Positions 46,801 through 58,585 of a DNA stretch of 64,000 bases are shown here, piece after piece (position 1 is the stretch's first letter; each line of letters begins with the position of its first letter). The translations under genes and the position numbers were made by a program. The notes under the pieces were generated by a model. The model was not told where the DNA came from. It made no database searches and was given only the letters and a program-made list of their open reading frames with translations. The stretch is from Sipunculus nudus (lineage: Eukaryota; Annelida; Sipuncula; Golfingiida; Sipunculidae). The DNA lies in assembly GCA_026874595.1 (NCBI GenBank), contig CM049308.1, positions 73,072,624 to 73,136,623 on the forward strand, given 5' to 3'.

Positions 46801-49800
46801 ATACCACCTGACCTCACTTAGCCAGGACCAGAGGATTGTACCATATCATGCAGGGGTAAGTATGTGTAATATAGATCACTTCTGGCACACCTACATACAA
46901 AACATATCCCCCTCCCCACAAAAAAAAAAAAAAACAAATTTGACCTTGATTCATATTAATAGATATATGGTATGTTAATCCTGCCTTGCTTCGAATTCTT
47001 ATATGCCCATTTGTGACGGGATGTATTGTGGTATACCCAGGGTCTGTCCATCCATTCACTCTTAGTTGCCATGATAACTTACCAGGGTTTCAATGGATTT
47101 TCACAAAACTCAAAAGAAATATAAACCAATATCTCACCTAAGTGCGATGGCCAGCAAGATACATGCATATTTAATGAAGTCAGATGTCATCAGACTTTTG
47201 GGGTGCCGTGATGACTTACCAAAAAATCTGATGAATATTCATGAAACTCATTATAAATATTAACCAATATAGTTTCTCACCTTAATTTAATTCTCTGTAA
47301 AATTCACACATATTTAATGAGGTCAGAGGTCATAAGACATAAGACAGGCATATTATGCATGTTTGTGTGGCTCTTGTTTTTAAGGTCATGAAAGAAAATT
47401 AAATATGCCACAGGTCAACATTGTTAAAAAGCCTAGTAATTCTTATTCTGTTTGGACATTTGTGGCACTAAACCTTTGTCATGCAACTCCTGTGTGAGGT
47501 TTTTTGAGGTTTTGGTCTTGTATTGTCTTAAATGATGCCAATTGTGTTTTAAAGGGGGGGGGGTCATTTTCCCATTAATCCTGAGGAATCTGACAATATT
47601 TCACAAAAGGTTGTCATAGCTTCATTTATTAGAAACTAAGCTAGTGAACTTGGCCTATGTAAACTCAGCCCATTGGAAACCCATCCCTGACAACTTTATC
47701 TAAGTCCAAGTCATGCAGACCTGTCCCAACACAAGAACAGGTAATATGCTGGTATAGATTATTATGGTATAAGTGTATCATCTAAAGATTAGCTTAGGGC
47801 AGCCTGAACAGAATGTGCATTTAATCTGTGTAATGCCAGTGTTGTGTACAACTGGTAAAAGTTGCAATTATTCTCATTTATATTCATGAACAGACTTATA
47901 AATATTGTTCCTTTCTGATATATGATCACATTGATTATTATATTCATGTATATATTTATTCATATATTCATGTATTCATATATTTATGAAGTGGCATGTA
48001 CAGGACAACTTTTCTTGTGTCTTCTTAAGAAGTGCTCCTCAGGAAAACCACCATTGCATTCAAGTTTTGGACGCAGACGGCACAAAGGCAGCTTTACACA
48101 GAGACAGCATCTGGCAGGGTTACCATGGAAACAGCGTGTGCAGGACATGGAACTTTACGAGTTGTCGGAGATGAATGAAGTTTTATGGCATGAGGTAATT
48201 TTAATGATGTTATTGTAATAATGATGTTCATATACATATTGATATTGTTACTTAATTTTATTATTAACTTAAAGATGAAGAAGATTAAGATTAATGGAAA
48301 TGTCATAGTCGCCAAAAGCCACCCAAAGTTCCTCCAAGGTGTGAGTGTATGCATAATATTGGTTAAGGTATTGTACTCAAACTTCCCTGGTTCTAAAACT
48401 TATGCAGATAAATCATACAAAAGAGCAATATTTGCAATCAGACTTCCAAAAATTTGATATCAATTTTGTTATTTGTGTTGATATCAGTGACGCAGAATAG
48501 AAACATAGCATGCCACCACCTTTATCAGGCAACTTCAGAAATAAAGATCTTTAGCCAACCTGTGGGCTTTTGCCTTAGCAAAATGTCATCAGTTGTCTGT
48601 ATTTTAACCCATACTTCCACAGGATTGACTGGAGCTAGCATCACCAAATATTTTGCAAATATTTATCACATGTTAGATGTTGTGGGAGTGGGGGTATCGT
48701 GCCGGCACCTTCATCAACTTGTATTTTAAAGGGGAAAACCTAGTAAAAATAAAAAAGAAGTCTTCTCCAAAACCATACAGTCAGATTGTTTAATATACCA
48801 TAGAAATGATTCAAGACATAAGCTGTGTTACATTTATTAAAATGGTTCCAGTTCAGTGTTATTTTGCAGAGTTATAGGAAGCTGAACTTAGTGATTTAGC
48901 CAAATAAGCAATCTAAGATCTACAGTTTCAGAAATGACAGGAGCCATAAAAAGATTTGTTATGCAGATGTTGGTCATATGTCACATGATGTATATTCCAT
49001 TACACAGGTTTGCATCAGGCCTGTAGGCTTATTATCCCCTCGCAACGAAATTGCAAAAGGGATATAGTAATGCCTCCATTCGTGCATCCGTCCGTCTGTC
49101 CGTTCGAAATTGCCTTGTGGATCAATTTCAAGCCAAACAGTTCGCCCAAAACCTTTCATCTTGCACATATAGCTTACCCACCCATAGATGAAGAAACCTA
49201 TTGATTTTGAGGTCACAGGGTCAAAGGTCACGGCCACAGCGCCCACTTCTTGAAAAAGTTTGTGGATCGATTTCATGCGAAACCGTTTGACCTAAACCTT
49301 TCATCTTGCACATATAGCTTACCCACCCATAGATGAAGAAACCTATTGATTTTGAGGTCACAGGGTCAAAGGTCACGGCCACAGCGCCCACTTCATGAAA
49401 AAGCTTGTGGATCGATTTCATGCGAAACCGTTTGACCTAAACCTTTCATCTTGCACATATAGCTTACCCACCCATAGATGAAAAAACCTATTGATTTTGA
49501 GGTCACAGGGTCAAAGGTCACGGCCACAGTGCCCACTTCTTGAAAAAGCTTGTGGATGCATTTTAATCAAAACCGTTTGACCAACACCTGTCATCTTGCT
49601 CATAAGGCTCACCCACCCATGGATGAAGAATCCAATTTAGTTTGAGGTCACAGGAGCAAAGGTCAAGGCCAGAGAGCTGCCCTCCTCAATTTCACATTGT
49701 GTTATACACCTATTCTAATTATGCCCTATGCGAGGGATGCTCCACTTTGAGGTGCCCTTGTTAATGCTTCCAACTGATGTTCACAACCTTGCATGACCAT

Positions 49801-52800
49801 GTTTCCTTCCATGTTGTGCATGTTCAGACCTCTGGTCACACAGTCATGTTATAATTAACAGACACGCGCTTACTAACATGCAGAACCATAACCACATGTA
49901 AAATGGGTTAAATGGAGGTAGCTGTACCATGATTCAGGGTACTTTGCTTGGATCTTTTGTGTTGACCCAAATGATCTGATAGCTTTAAACAATACATGTA
50001 TTGTTGCAAAGGTAAATGGTATCTTCATCTTCATTTTACTCACAGTGCCACTTACCAAGCATGGACCTATCATAGGAACAATGTCAGCTTTAGGTTTCTT
50101 TGATAAATCCATCAAGGTTTTGTCAAACACTGCCTATATTTTTGATAAATGCATATATGCATATAGTTGATAATATTACATTGAAACCTGTTAACTAAGA
50201 CCACCATAGGACTGGCTGAAAGTGGTCTTAATTAACCAGTATTCTGATTAGACAGATCAGTTGTAACCAGTCTGAATGCTTTCAGTTCACTCAAGGATGG
50301 TCTTAATAGACAGGGGGTCTTTTTCATACAGGTTTCTTTGTATATATATCTTCCATATGATTTTGCTTTCAGGTATCAGCAGAGTGGAGAGTATCTGTGG
50401 AGGAGTTTGAGAAGCATGTAGTCATTGGTCACCAGTTTAATGAAGTCAACACCTCCAGGTTTATAGAACATGAAACCCTACAGGAATACAAAGATGTCCT
50501 GGCACATACACAGGTGAGCAGATACAGGCATTGTGTGTGACACCATCTGGTATACTCAGATATGACATGCATTACAGTTAGGGCTGTAACAATTGACCAG
50601 TACACCAATACGTTGCAATACAAGTCCGATATCATATTGGTATTATCAGATGTCCCTGTGTCAATATGTTGACCATATTTGTTTTTGTGATGAAAAGCAA
50701 TGCCCAACATTAAAACATTTTCTCTCAGCAAAATGCAAGGAATCTAAGGGGAAACACCCATGTTAAGAAATTAGTTGAATGGCATCTAAACAGATAATCA
50801 TGATTTTGGAATACACTATAGTAAACATATTGACATTTCTATATACAAGGGGAAAATCTGGCTTGGAATCTAAATAATAATATACCATATATATCATATT
50901 GTGTATTGTATCATTAACAAAGTATCATGAAACAGATTGTATTATGAGATAATTTATCATTACAGCCCAATATACAGTATTTGTTCAGTGTAATTTCAAA
51001 GTTTTTCAAAGAAAACATGATTTTTACTTGGTTCACTGTTGACTCATTCACAAAATCATGCAGGGTAATCTTATAGCTATGCCAGGAGATAATTAATAAT
51101 ATTTATAAACATATAAAAAGCTGGGTTATGTTATTTATGATAGGTTTACAAAAGTACACGATGATGATAGCATCATAGTTCTCCACATTATCCCCTGCCA
51201 GTCTTGTATATTAGAGCCCATTTGTTGGAGGAAATAATGTGATATAGGAAAACTTTCTTGCCATATATGCCATAATCTTGTATTCACAATAGACCTTTTC
51301 TATGGGTATGCACACTATGCATGACGGTTGTCTACTGTGTTCGGATACCTTGAGTCAGCATTGCGAATTTTGTTAAATAAAATTTTATATAAGTCAAAAC
51401 CTCTCTCCCATAAAGATAAGATAATTTAATTTTCTATACACCTGTCATGAAGGGATGTATTATGGTATACCCACAGTCCATCCGTCTGTCTGTCCGTTAA
51501 TATTTTAGTCTCGCCATGATAACTTACCGGGGCTTTGATCAATTTGAGGAAACTCCAATAACGACTTACCAACAGATTATTTCACCTGAGTTTGATTATG
51601 GGCAAAATGCATGCATATTTAATAAGGTCAGAGGTCACTAGGCTACTTTGTGGTATCGCCTTGAAAACTTACCAGGAATATGATGGATTACGATCAAAAT
51701 CAACATATATTAACCAATGCAATATCCCACCTAAATGTGATTCCTGGTTAAATCTGTGCATGTGTAGTGCATTCAGAGGTCACCAGACTTTGGTGGTTTT
51801 GTTATGGGTAACCAAAAATCTGATGGATTTATATGAAACTCGTTATAAATATTAACCAATAGAGTTTCTCACCTGAATTAAATTCTCAGGAAAATTCAGG
51901 CATATTTAAAGGGGTCAGAGGTCACAACACATTTGATGGGTGTATAATGCACCATTTGTAGTGCTGCTCTTGTTATCATTTGAAATTTAACAAAATATGA
52001 TCTTTTTGTAAATATAATGGACCCAAACACTCAGTATCAGCTATCACTGACAGGTAGTACTAGTAGGCAGGACAAGGTCTACTGTATTTATCAACAACAG
52101 ACATGTAACACCAGCGTGTTCCACAAATTTTGATGTGAGCTCCCTTATCATCTTTTTTATATTGACCACTTGAGTTGCTTCCTAAACTTCAGAAATTTCC
52201 AGGAAAAAGATATACATATTCACTAGACATAAAATAAGAGCTTGTTTATAAGCTGTGGCTAAATTTCCACGTTGTTTATCTGTTTAAATTTCATCTGAGT
52301 CATGTAAATCATTCAAACTCTTATAGTTCCAGGGACAGCTGACAAGTGACACCTCCAGACTACAAATACTGTGGAACACAGTTTTTCAGAATCTGACACC
52401 GAATGGCAGTGCACCAGCTGAGATAAAAGTTGTCTCCACTTCTGAAGAGTGCTTGCCCACAGCCTTATCATTGGTCGATGCTGGTCACCTGACCCAGTGG
52501 CTTAATGAGCAGGTACAGGTCATGCCAGTGTACTCAAAATCCCATTGTAATTTCATATAGCTCATATTGCCTCTGTATTTTATCAGTTTTGCAGATGCTG
52601 GTTCCATATAGTGACAGAAAAGTATTTTATTTTTACACAAAAACTCAAGGATCTGTGATTTGTTAATAAATCTAGGGTAGACATTCCGAAATTTAAAAAA
52701 AAAACAGCAACCTCAAAGCACTTAAAACTTGTATCAGATATACCAGCAAATAGTGTAACTAAATATTGACTTGATTTTATTAGTAGAATGTATAATCATC

Positions 52801-55800
52801 ATTCATTAAATATTTCCTCAGGAACATATAATACACAGTAGGGGAAATACCTGTAATTGATGTGGAGTTTTCAGTAATTTATCACCATATCAATATAATA
52901 TGTATTTTTTTTCTTGCCTCTAGATATTCAATAAAACTACAGAATTTTCTACCATTTCTCAAAATTGCTTAACTTTTTACCATATATTTTTTCAGGGTGT
53001 ACAAGCAGAAGTTGTTTCCCTGCAGGATATCAGCAAGTTGACAAAGTGTTGTAGTTCACCTATAGAGGGAGCCACCATCAGGATGTACCATGTTCCTCTG
53101 CCTCGTGATGTTAGATCAGCCTGTATGAATACATATCAGCACATCCCACTCCTACAGACACTAGTGTGTGTTCTCCAGGTATGACAGTTTATCTTATTCT
53201 GGTTAAGAACTTGGCCCTGATTGTCTGGCCAGTGATAAATGTGAAATATATATATCTAAATGAAACAGCGTAAATACTAGATAATTTCTGCTGATCATCA
53301 AGGAAATTTTTATTATATGCCCATCTGTGATGGTACATATTATGGTATACCCACTGTCCATCCGTCTGTCTGACTGTATGTTAACATTAAGTGTCGCCAT
53401 GATAATTTTAGGGGATTTGATGGATAATCACAAAACCCACCATAACCTCTTACCAATAGATTATCTCCCCTAAGTTCGATTATGGGCAAAATCCACACAT
53501 ATTTAATAAGATAAGAAGTCACTGGGCCACTATGTGGTGTTGCCAAGATTGCATACCAGGAATATAATGGATTTTAATAAAAATCAACAGAAATAATAAT
53601 CAATATAGTATCTCACCTAAGTTTATTTTTTTTCTTGGGTCAGGCACAGGGAGTAAATTTCCATGAAATTGTATGTGGGTATGTGTGTGGGTGTGAATTG
53701 CGCTGTGAGTCCGACCATCAGAGAATTGGCACTATATAAATACTATATTATTATTATTATTATTATTATTAAATTTGATATCCAGCAAAATCCTTCCACA
53801 TTTAATGAGGTCAGAAATCAACAGATTTTGGTGGAGCCATGATGACACCAAAAATCTTATTGATTTTTATGAAACTCATTATGAATATTACCCAATACAG
53901 TTTCTCACAGGAATTACATTCTCAGCAAAATGCATATTCAATGCGGTCAGAGATCACAAGATATACAACAGGCATATAATGGACCATCTGCAGTGCCCTT
54001 GTTTAACTAATTGGACACAAGGGCCTGGACAGTCAAGTGGTAACACACGCTTAAGTCACATTTCACCCTATGGATAAATTTGCCTTGTATTTGTCAGATT
54101 TTTACATGACCCCAAAACTAAACTAGAAAGAAGGTGGTCATAGTTTCAGATTTGTGGGATATAACAAATGATTCAATTAACATCCTACATCACAGGATAT
54201 TACATTGAAACTGTTTTGTGTGTATCTGTAACAGAACCTTGAGCGTGGTAACCACCTGGTGATGGACACCTTTGGCTGGCTGACACGGTTTCAGGCCGGA
54301 CTGCTCTACTGTTTGCTGTCACTGTTCCAGTGGGTATGTATTATGTCACATCAGATCCTCCTACATATAATTCTTTCATACATCTTATTTTATAACATAT
54401 GTAAAGTGTTTCATTCTATTCCATTTCTCTGTACAGTACATTTGACATTGCCCTGATTTAAGGTTGGTAGATTTATACTGTTGTAGCTTCCAGTTTGTAC
54501 TGATATACAGGGCTTGACATTAACTTTAAGAAGTACTTGCCCAGTCAGACAAGTAACAATTAGCTTTTACTTGCTTTACATGAATTTTTACTTGCCCTTG
54601 TAAAATCAGTTGTCACAACCACAAGCACAGTGATCCACATGATTGTGTTGCTTGTTTTATTGTATTTTACAGAATATGCAAGTTCAAATGTTTCTTTGTT
54701 AACTATATATCTCTTTAGTTTAATTACAGAAAAACATATATTTAATTTAAGAAAAAAAATGTATTCACAATAATATTTCATTTCTCCAAGAAAGATAATG
54801 GCTAACTGAAGATTAGTAAATATTCAGACCTTTGGTTAAAGGTTCATATTGGACCCACTTTCCCAGTCAGGCCATTGGAGCTTACTTTTTGTTGCCCTAC
54901 CTCCATTTTCTGGAACTGTAAATGCACCACGCAAGCAGTTAACTGTAAATGTCAAGCCTCGATATATGTTTAAGTCTTTTGTATTGTTTATGATATTCAT
55001 GTAATATAAAATACACTTCTATTCAGCAGTTTGCTATATTATATCATGTGTTCTATATTATTTAGATATTCATGTGTTATAAAATACCCCTTTGTTAAGC
55101 TGCTTGCTGTATTTTATTCAGGCTGGGCTGGTTCATGATGGAGCTGGACCTGGGGATGCTGGACAAGTTGTGTTTCTTCATTACCATGGTGACCAGATGG
55201 GGGTGATCAACTTCGTGAAGGGAGTGCTTGAAAAAGCATCGACACTTGGTAAGCAGGAAGGACCCATGGCAGTGCTGCAGTTTGTTCCTGTTTACCGCCT
55301 TTATGGTAGGTGTATCAGAGTAAATATAGGAAAATAATTTTAACTTTCATATTCACACACAATAAATAATCCAAAATGAAAGGGTTAAGTGATAAGGTTT
55401 ATCATATCACTGCTTCTCATCAGATTTTATCCTTTCCTTTCCTGGCCTGATCGTTCTTTAAAACAAGTACATTTGAAATATATTAATTACTATGACCATA
55501 ATTTTCATTGTAAGCTCATATATCATGGTGTTGCATGAATATATCATGTTGATGGATTTAAGTTTTTCAATGCAGCCCCAGGACTAGAAAGATATATAGA
55601 TAGATACAATAAAACATCTGGTTTTGAACCTACGTAAGATGAAAACTGTCAGCATTGAAATAATCAGCTAAGTTCTTTGTCAGATTTAGTTAAATTTAAT
55701 ATTACCAAGTAACACCAGTTAGGGTGTAACCTTACATGTGTCATCGTTTTTTTGTTTCATCTCCAAATTTCTTCAGCACAACATGTATACACACAATATT

Positions 55801-55930
55801 ATGTAATATGTGTATGATCTGTTGTACAGATAATGCCTTCTTCCAACTTGTGACTGGATGGAATGATCAGCTCCTAAAGACCAGAATCAACAGAATTCTA
55901 CAGCTGGAGAAAGGACTTGGCCTTACATGA
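40857..55930 (+). CDS. CMTR2: CMTR2, cap-specific mRNA 2'-O-methyltransferase 2
   Basis: Twelve exons: 40857-41355, 43026-43234, 44454-44651, 45600-45714, 46590-46855, 48030-48194, 50373-50513, 52327-52512, 52996-53178, 54235-54333, 55122-55305, 55830-55930. All are in phase, 781 aa (human 770). It methylates the 2'-O of the second transcribed nucleotide of capped mRNA (cap1 to cap2) using S-adenosylmethionine. Visible: GKVVSHVRR (K105), SAM-site HLCEAPGAF (147-155), [33 protein letters not shown] (D240), [10 protein letters not shown] (K280) and YLLNCCF; these give the K-D-K part of the RrmJ/FtsJ tetrad. The C-terminal half is the non-catalytic methyltransferase-like domain ([32 protein letters not shown]). 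An in-frame TAA 12 nt before the ATG supports the start. Exon 8 has an alternative in-frame acceptor 6 nt downstream. A family G repeat begins about 35 bp after the stop. Confidence 0.96.
41356..42624. other. CMTR2 intron 1, left part
   Basis: No recognised feature before the MITE at 42625. Confidence 0.5.
42625..42766. mobile_element. MITE family B, copy 5
   Basis: TACAGTGGATTCTGTTTGAAAGACC at the left, ATAGGTCTCACTGTA at the right, flanked by TA; interior AGACCACCTGTGAATTAAGACCACTT. Confidence 0.8.
43275..43725. repeat. Dispersed repeat family A, copy 2
   Basis: Partner of 714-1180, same orientation, in CMTR2 intron 2. The remainder of that intron (43726-44453) is featureless. Confidence 0.75.
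44692..44835. mobile_element. MITE family B, copy 6
   Basis: ACAGTAGAACCTGTCTTAACC at the left and ACATGTTTCACTGTA at the right, with GGCCAGTCGCATGGGTGGTCTTATAA. It begins about 40 bp after the exon 3 donor of CMTR2. Confidence 0.8.
45715..46589. other. CMTR2 intron 4, nothing recognised
   Basis: AT-rich intron without shared repeats. Confidence 0.5.
46990..47380 (+). repeat. Dispersed repeat family C, copy 2
   Basis: TATATGCCCATTTGTGACGG, GGTATACCCAG, CATGATAACTTACCAGG, TTCATGAAACTCATTATAAA, GAGGTCAGAGGTCATAAG. In CMTR2 intron 5; 47381-48029 shows only a G10 run (47554). Confidence 0.75.
48485..48720 (+). repeat. Dispersed repeat family H, copy 2
   Basis: Inverse partner of 37020-37400. 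In CMTR2 intron 6. Confidence 0.7.
49033..49760 (+). repeat. ~145 bp tandem array with nuclear-receptor-like half-sites
   Basis: Four units; CTTTCATCTTGCACATATAG recurs near 49152, 49297 and 49442, with a diverged copy near 49587. Each unit has TTTTGAGGTCACAGGGTCAAAGGTCACGGCC. The outer edges (CTCGCAACGAAATTGCAAAAGGG and TATGCGAGGGATGC) look like element ends. It is a relative of the 56.6-58.4 kb array. Confidence 0.9.
50177..50342. mobile_element. MITE family B, copy 7 (inverted)
   Basis: TACATTGAAACCTGTTAAC at the left and ACAGGTTTCTTTGTA at the right. It ends 30 bp before CMTR2 exon 7, so it sits across the probable branch-point region. Confidence 0.8.
51445..51975 (+). repeat. Dispersed repeat family C, copy 3
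   Basis: CACCTGTCATGAAGGGATGTATTATGGTATACCCAC, TCCGTCTGTCTGTCCG, then three sub-units with TTTAATAAGGTCAGAGGTCACTAG-type motifs. In CMTR2 intron 7; 50514-51444 and 51976-52326 hold nothing else recognised. Confidence 0.8.
53318..54005 (+). repeat. Dispersed repeat family C, copy 4, split by a SINE
   Basis: ATGCCCATCTGTGATGG, GGTATACCCACTGTCCATCCG, GTCGCCATGATAA and further sub-units; interrupted at about 53632-53770 by the SINE-like insert, after which family C sequence resumes (AATTTGATATCCAGCAAAATCC). Confidence 0.8.
53632..53770 (+). mobile_element. SINE 3' fragment with (ATT)n tail
   Basis: GCTGTGAGTCCGACCATCAG..AATTGGCACTATATAAATACTAT followed by (TTA)n. The GGCGCTATATAAAT-(ATT)n ending is typical of invertebrate SINE tails. 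The head is missing or diverged. Confidence 0.7.
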
Positions 55931-55961
55931 TGAACTGTCATTCTGTAATAGATTTCATCTT

Positions 55962-56012
55962 TATTGTATCCCCAGACAAAGTCGGGGGATACTATGGTTT
56001 CATACCGGTCCC

Positions 56013-56043
<31 letters not shown>

Positions 56044-58585
56044 CATATAAATCTTGTTGGCGCGATAACCCAAAAAATATTTCACGGAACTTTACCAAAC
56101 TTGGTATATGTATAGATATGAGTAAGAGGACGACGCCTATTTAAAATGAGGTCATGACCTTTACTAGGCGAGTGTCCTTGACCTTGAATAGGTCCAATAT
56201 TGGGGAAAATCACACAAATTCTTTAATATCTCAAGAAATCTTGCATGGATTTATCCCAAAATCAAGTTGATGGAAGATCATGGATAGGGTTGTCATGTTT
56301 CAGAAACTGGTGGCGCCACCTATTATTCTTTACTTGTTTTCATGCTGTTTAATACCCCCAAAATTGCCACCTTACAGTACTGTGAGCATTATAAGTCAAA
56401 AACTAATGGACAGATTTCTGTTATATTATGCATATACATAGGTATTGGTTATGGGATGATGTTTATTTAAATTGGGGTCATGACCTTTCCTATGATAGTG
56501 GCCTTGACCTTGAATATTGCCATATATGGTGAAAATCACACACCTCTTATGATATCTCCATTGTTGATAGCCTTATGGATTTCAAACATGACTTATGTAT
56601 GGCCCACCACTAAAGTAAGAACCCTATAGGTTCTAGGGTCATGAGGTCAAAGGTCAAGGTCACTTGACTGGCATTTTAAAAGATACTGTGGATGCATTTT
56701 AAGCCAAACTTTAATCCCAGGTCTTCCATCTTGAATATATAGCTCACTTGCCAATAGTGGATGATCCATATAAATTTTGGGGTCACAAGGTCAAAGGTCA
56801 AGGCCACAGGAGCTATCTGTCCAAAAATTAGTTTCTGGATGATAATTCCTGCTTTTATTGATGTATTGATTTCAAATTTGACTTATATATGTCCCATTGA
56901 AAAAGCAAAACTCCAATTGATTTTGGGGTCATGAGGTCAAAGGTCAAGGTCACAGGACACATCTTTAAAAAGATTGTGGATGCATTTTCAGCCAAACATT
57001 TCATCTCAGACCTTTCATCTTGCACATATAAGTCATCTGCCAATAGAGGAAGTCCCCTATCAGTTTTGAGGTCACAAGGTCAAAGGTGAAGGTCACAGGA
57101 GCCATCTGTCCAAAAATTAGTTTCTGGATGATAATTCCTGCTTTATTGATGTATGGATTTCAAACTTGACTTGTATATGTCCCATTGGAAAAGCAAGACC
57201 CAAATTGATTTTGGGGTCATGAGGTCAAAGGTCAAGGTCACAGGACACATCTTTAAAAAGATGTGGATGCATTTTAAGCCAAACTTTCATCCCAGGTCTT
57301 CCATCTTGAATATATAGCTCACTTGCCAATAGTGGATAATCCATATAAATTTTGGGGTCACAAGATCAAAGGTCAAGGCCACAGGAGCTATCTGTCCAAA
57401 AATTAGTTTCTGGATGATAATTCCTTCTTTTATTGATGTATGGATTTCAAACTTGACTTGTATTTGACCCATTGGAAAAGCAAGACCCGAATTGATTTTG
57501 GGGTCATGATGTCAAAGGTCAAGGTCACAGGAAACCTCTTTAAAAAGGTTGTGGATGCAATTTCAGCCAAATAATTCATCTCAGATCTTTCATCTTGCAC
57601 ATATAGTTCACCTGCTAAGAGTGGAAGACCCCTATCAATTTTGAGGTCACAAGGTCAAAGGTGAAGGTCACAGGAGCCATCTGTCCAAAAATTAGTTTCT
57701 GGATGATAATTCCTGCTTTTATTGATGTATGGATTTCAAACTTGACTTGTATATGTCCCATTGGAAAAGCAAGACCTGAAATGATTTTGGGGTCATGAGG
57801 TCAAAGGTCAAGGTCACAGGACACATCTTTAAAAAGATGTGGATGCATTTTCAGCCAAACATTTCATCTCAGATCTTTCATCTTGCACATATAGTTCACC
57901 TGCCAAGAGTGAAAAACCCCTATCAGTTTTGAGGTCACAAGGTCAAAGGTGAAGGTCACAGGAGCCATCTGTCCAAAAATTAGTTTCTGGATGATAATTC
58001 CTTCTTTTATTGATGTATGGATTTCAAACTTGACTTGTATTTGACCCATTGGAAAAGCAAGACCCGAATTGATTTTGGGTCATGAGGTCAAAGGTCAAGG
58101 TCACAGGACACATCTTTATAAAGATTGTGGATGCATTTTCTGCCAAACAATTCATCTCAGATCTTTCATCTTGCACATATAGTTCACCTGCCAAGAGTGA
58201 AAAACCCCTATCAATTTTGAGGTCACAAGGTCAAAGGTGAAGGTCACAGGAGCCATCTGTCCAAAAATTAGTTTCTGGATGATAATTCCTGCTTTTATTG
58301 ATGTATGTTTTTCAAACTTGACTTGCATATGTCCCATTGGAAAAGCAAGACCCAAATTGATTTTTTCATGAGGTCAAAGGTCAAGGTCACAGGACACATC
58401 TTTAAAAAGATCAAGGTCACAGGACCAACATCTTCAACAAGATTGTGGATTGTTAGATGGAAGAAACAATAAATATGCCAAGTGTCAGTATATGCTGCTT
58501 AAAATGGGGGTCGTTCTTAAAGGGGGGGGGGCTACTATGTCTGGGGATACTCTGGCACCTGCGGTGCCAAGAAATGTCTAGTTTA
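55962..58585 (+). repeat. Dispersed element family G with large AGGTCA array
   Basis: Left end ATCCCCAGACAAAGTCGGGG; a (CCG)n-rich run at 56011-56043; a unit with GGTGGCGCCACC near 56309; a higher-order tandem array (56600-58440); a right end with poly-G (58522-58531) and TGTCTGGGGATAC. It starts about 35 bp after the CMTR2 stop, so it forms the CMTR2 3' UTR or lies just beyond it. A Pro-rich open frame through the CCG run is an artefact. Confidence 0.85.
56600..58440 (+). repeat. ~288 bp higher-order tandem repeat (two ~144 bp subunits)
   Basis: CATCTGTCCAAAAATTAG recurs near 56812, 57101, 57387, 57675, 57963 and 58249, about 288 bp apart. Each 288 bp unit holds two related halves, each with its own TGAGGTCA.AAGGTCAAAGGT block. 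The block AGGTCAAAGGTCAAGGTCA contains a direct repeat of AGGTCA spaced by one base plus a TCAAGGTCA site. Minus-strand open frames with TFDLVT are array artefacts. Confidence 0.93.

Noticed and set aside
55917-56144. Poly-Pro and poly-Ala frames
   Set aside because: Produced by the (CCG)n run in the family G repeat.
56600-58440. CRISPR-like regular array
   Set aside because: Units are contiguous 288 bp repeats without unique spacers, in a eukaryotic genome; this is satellite DNA.
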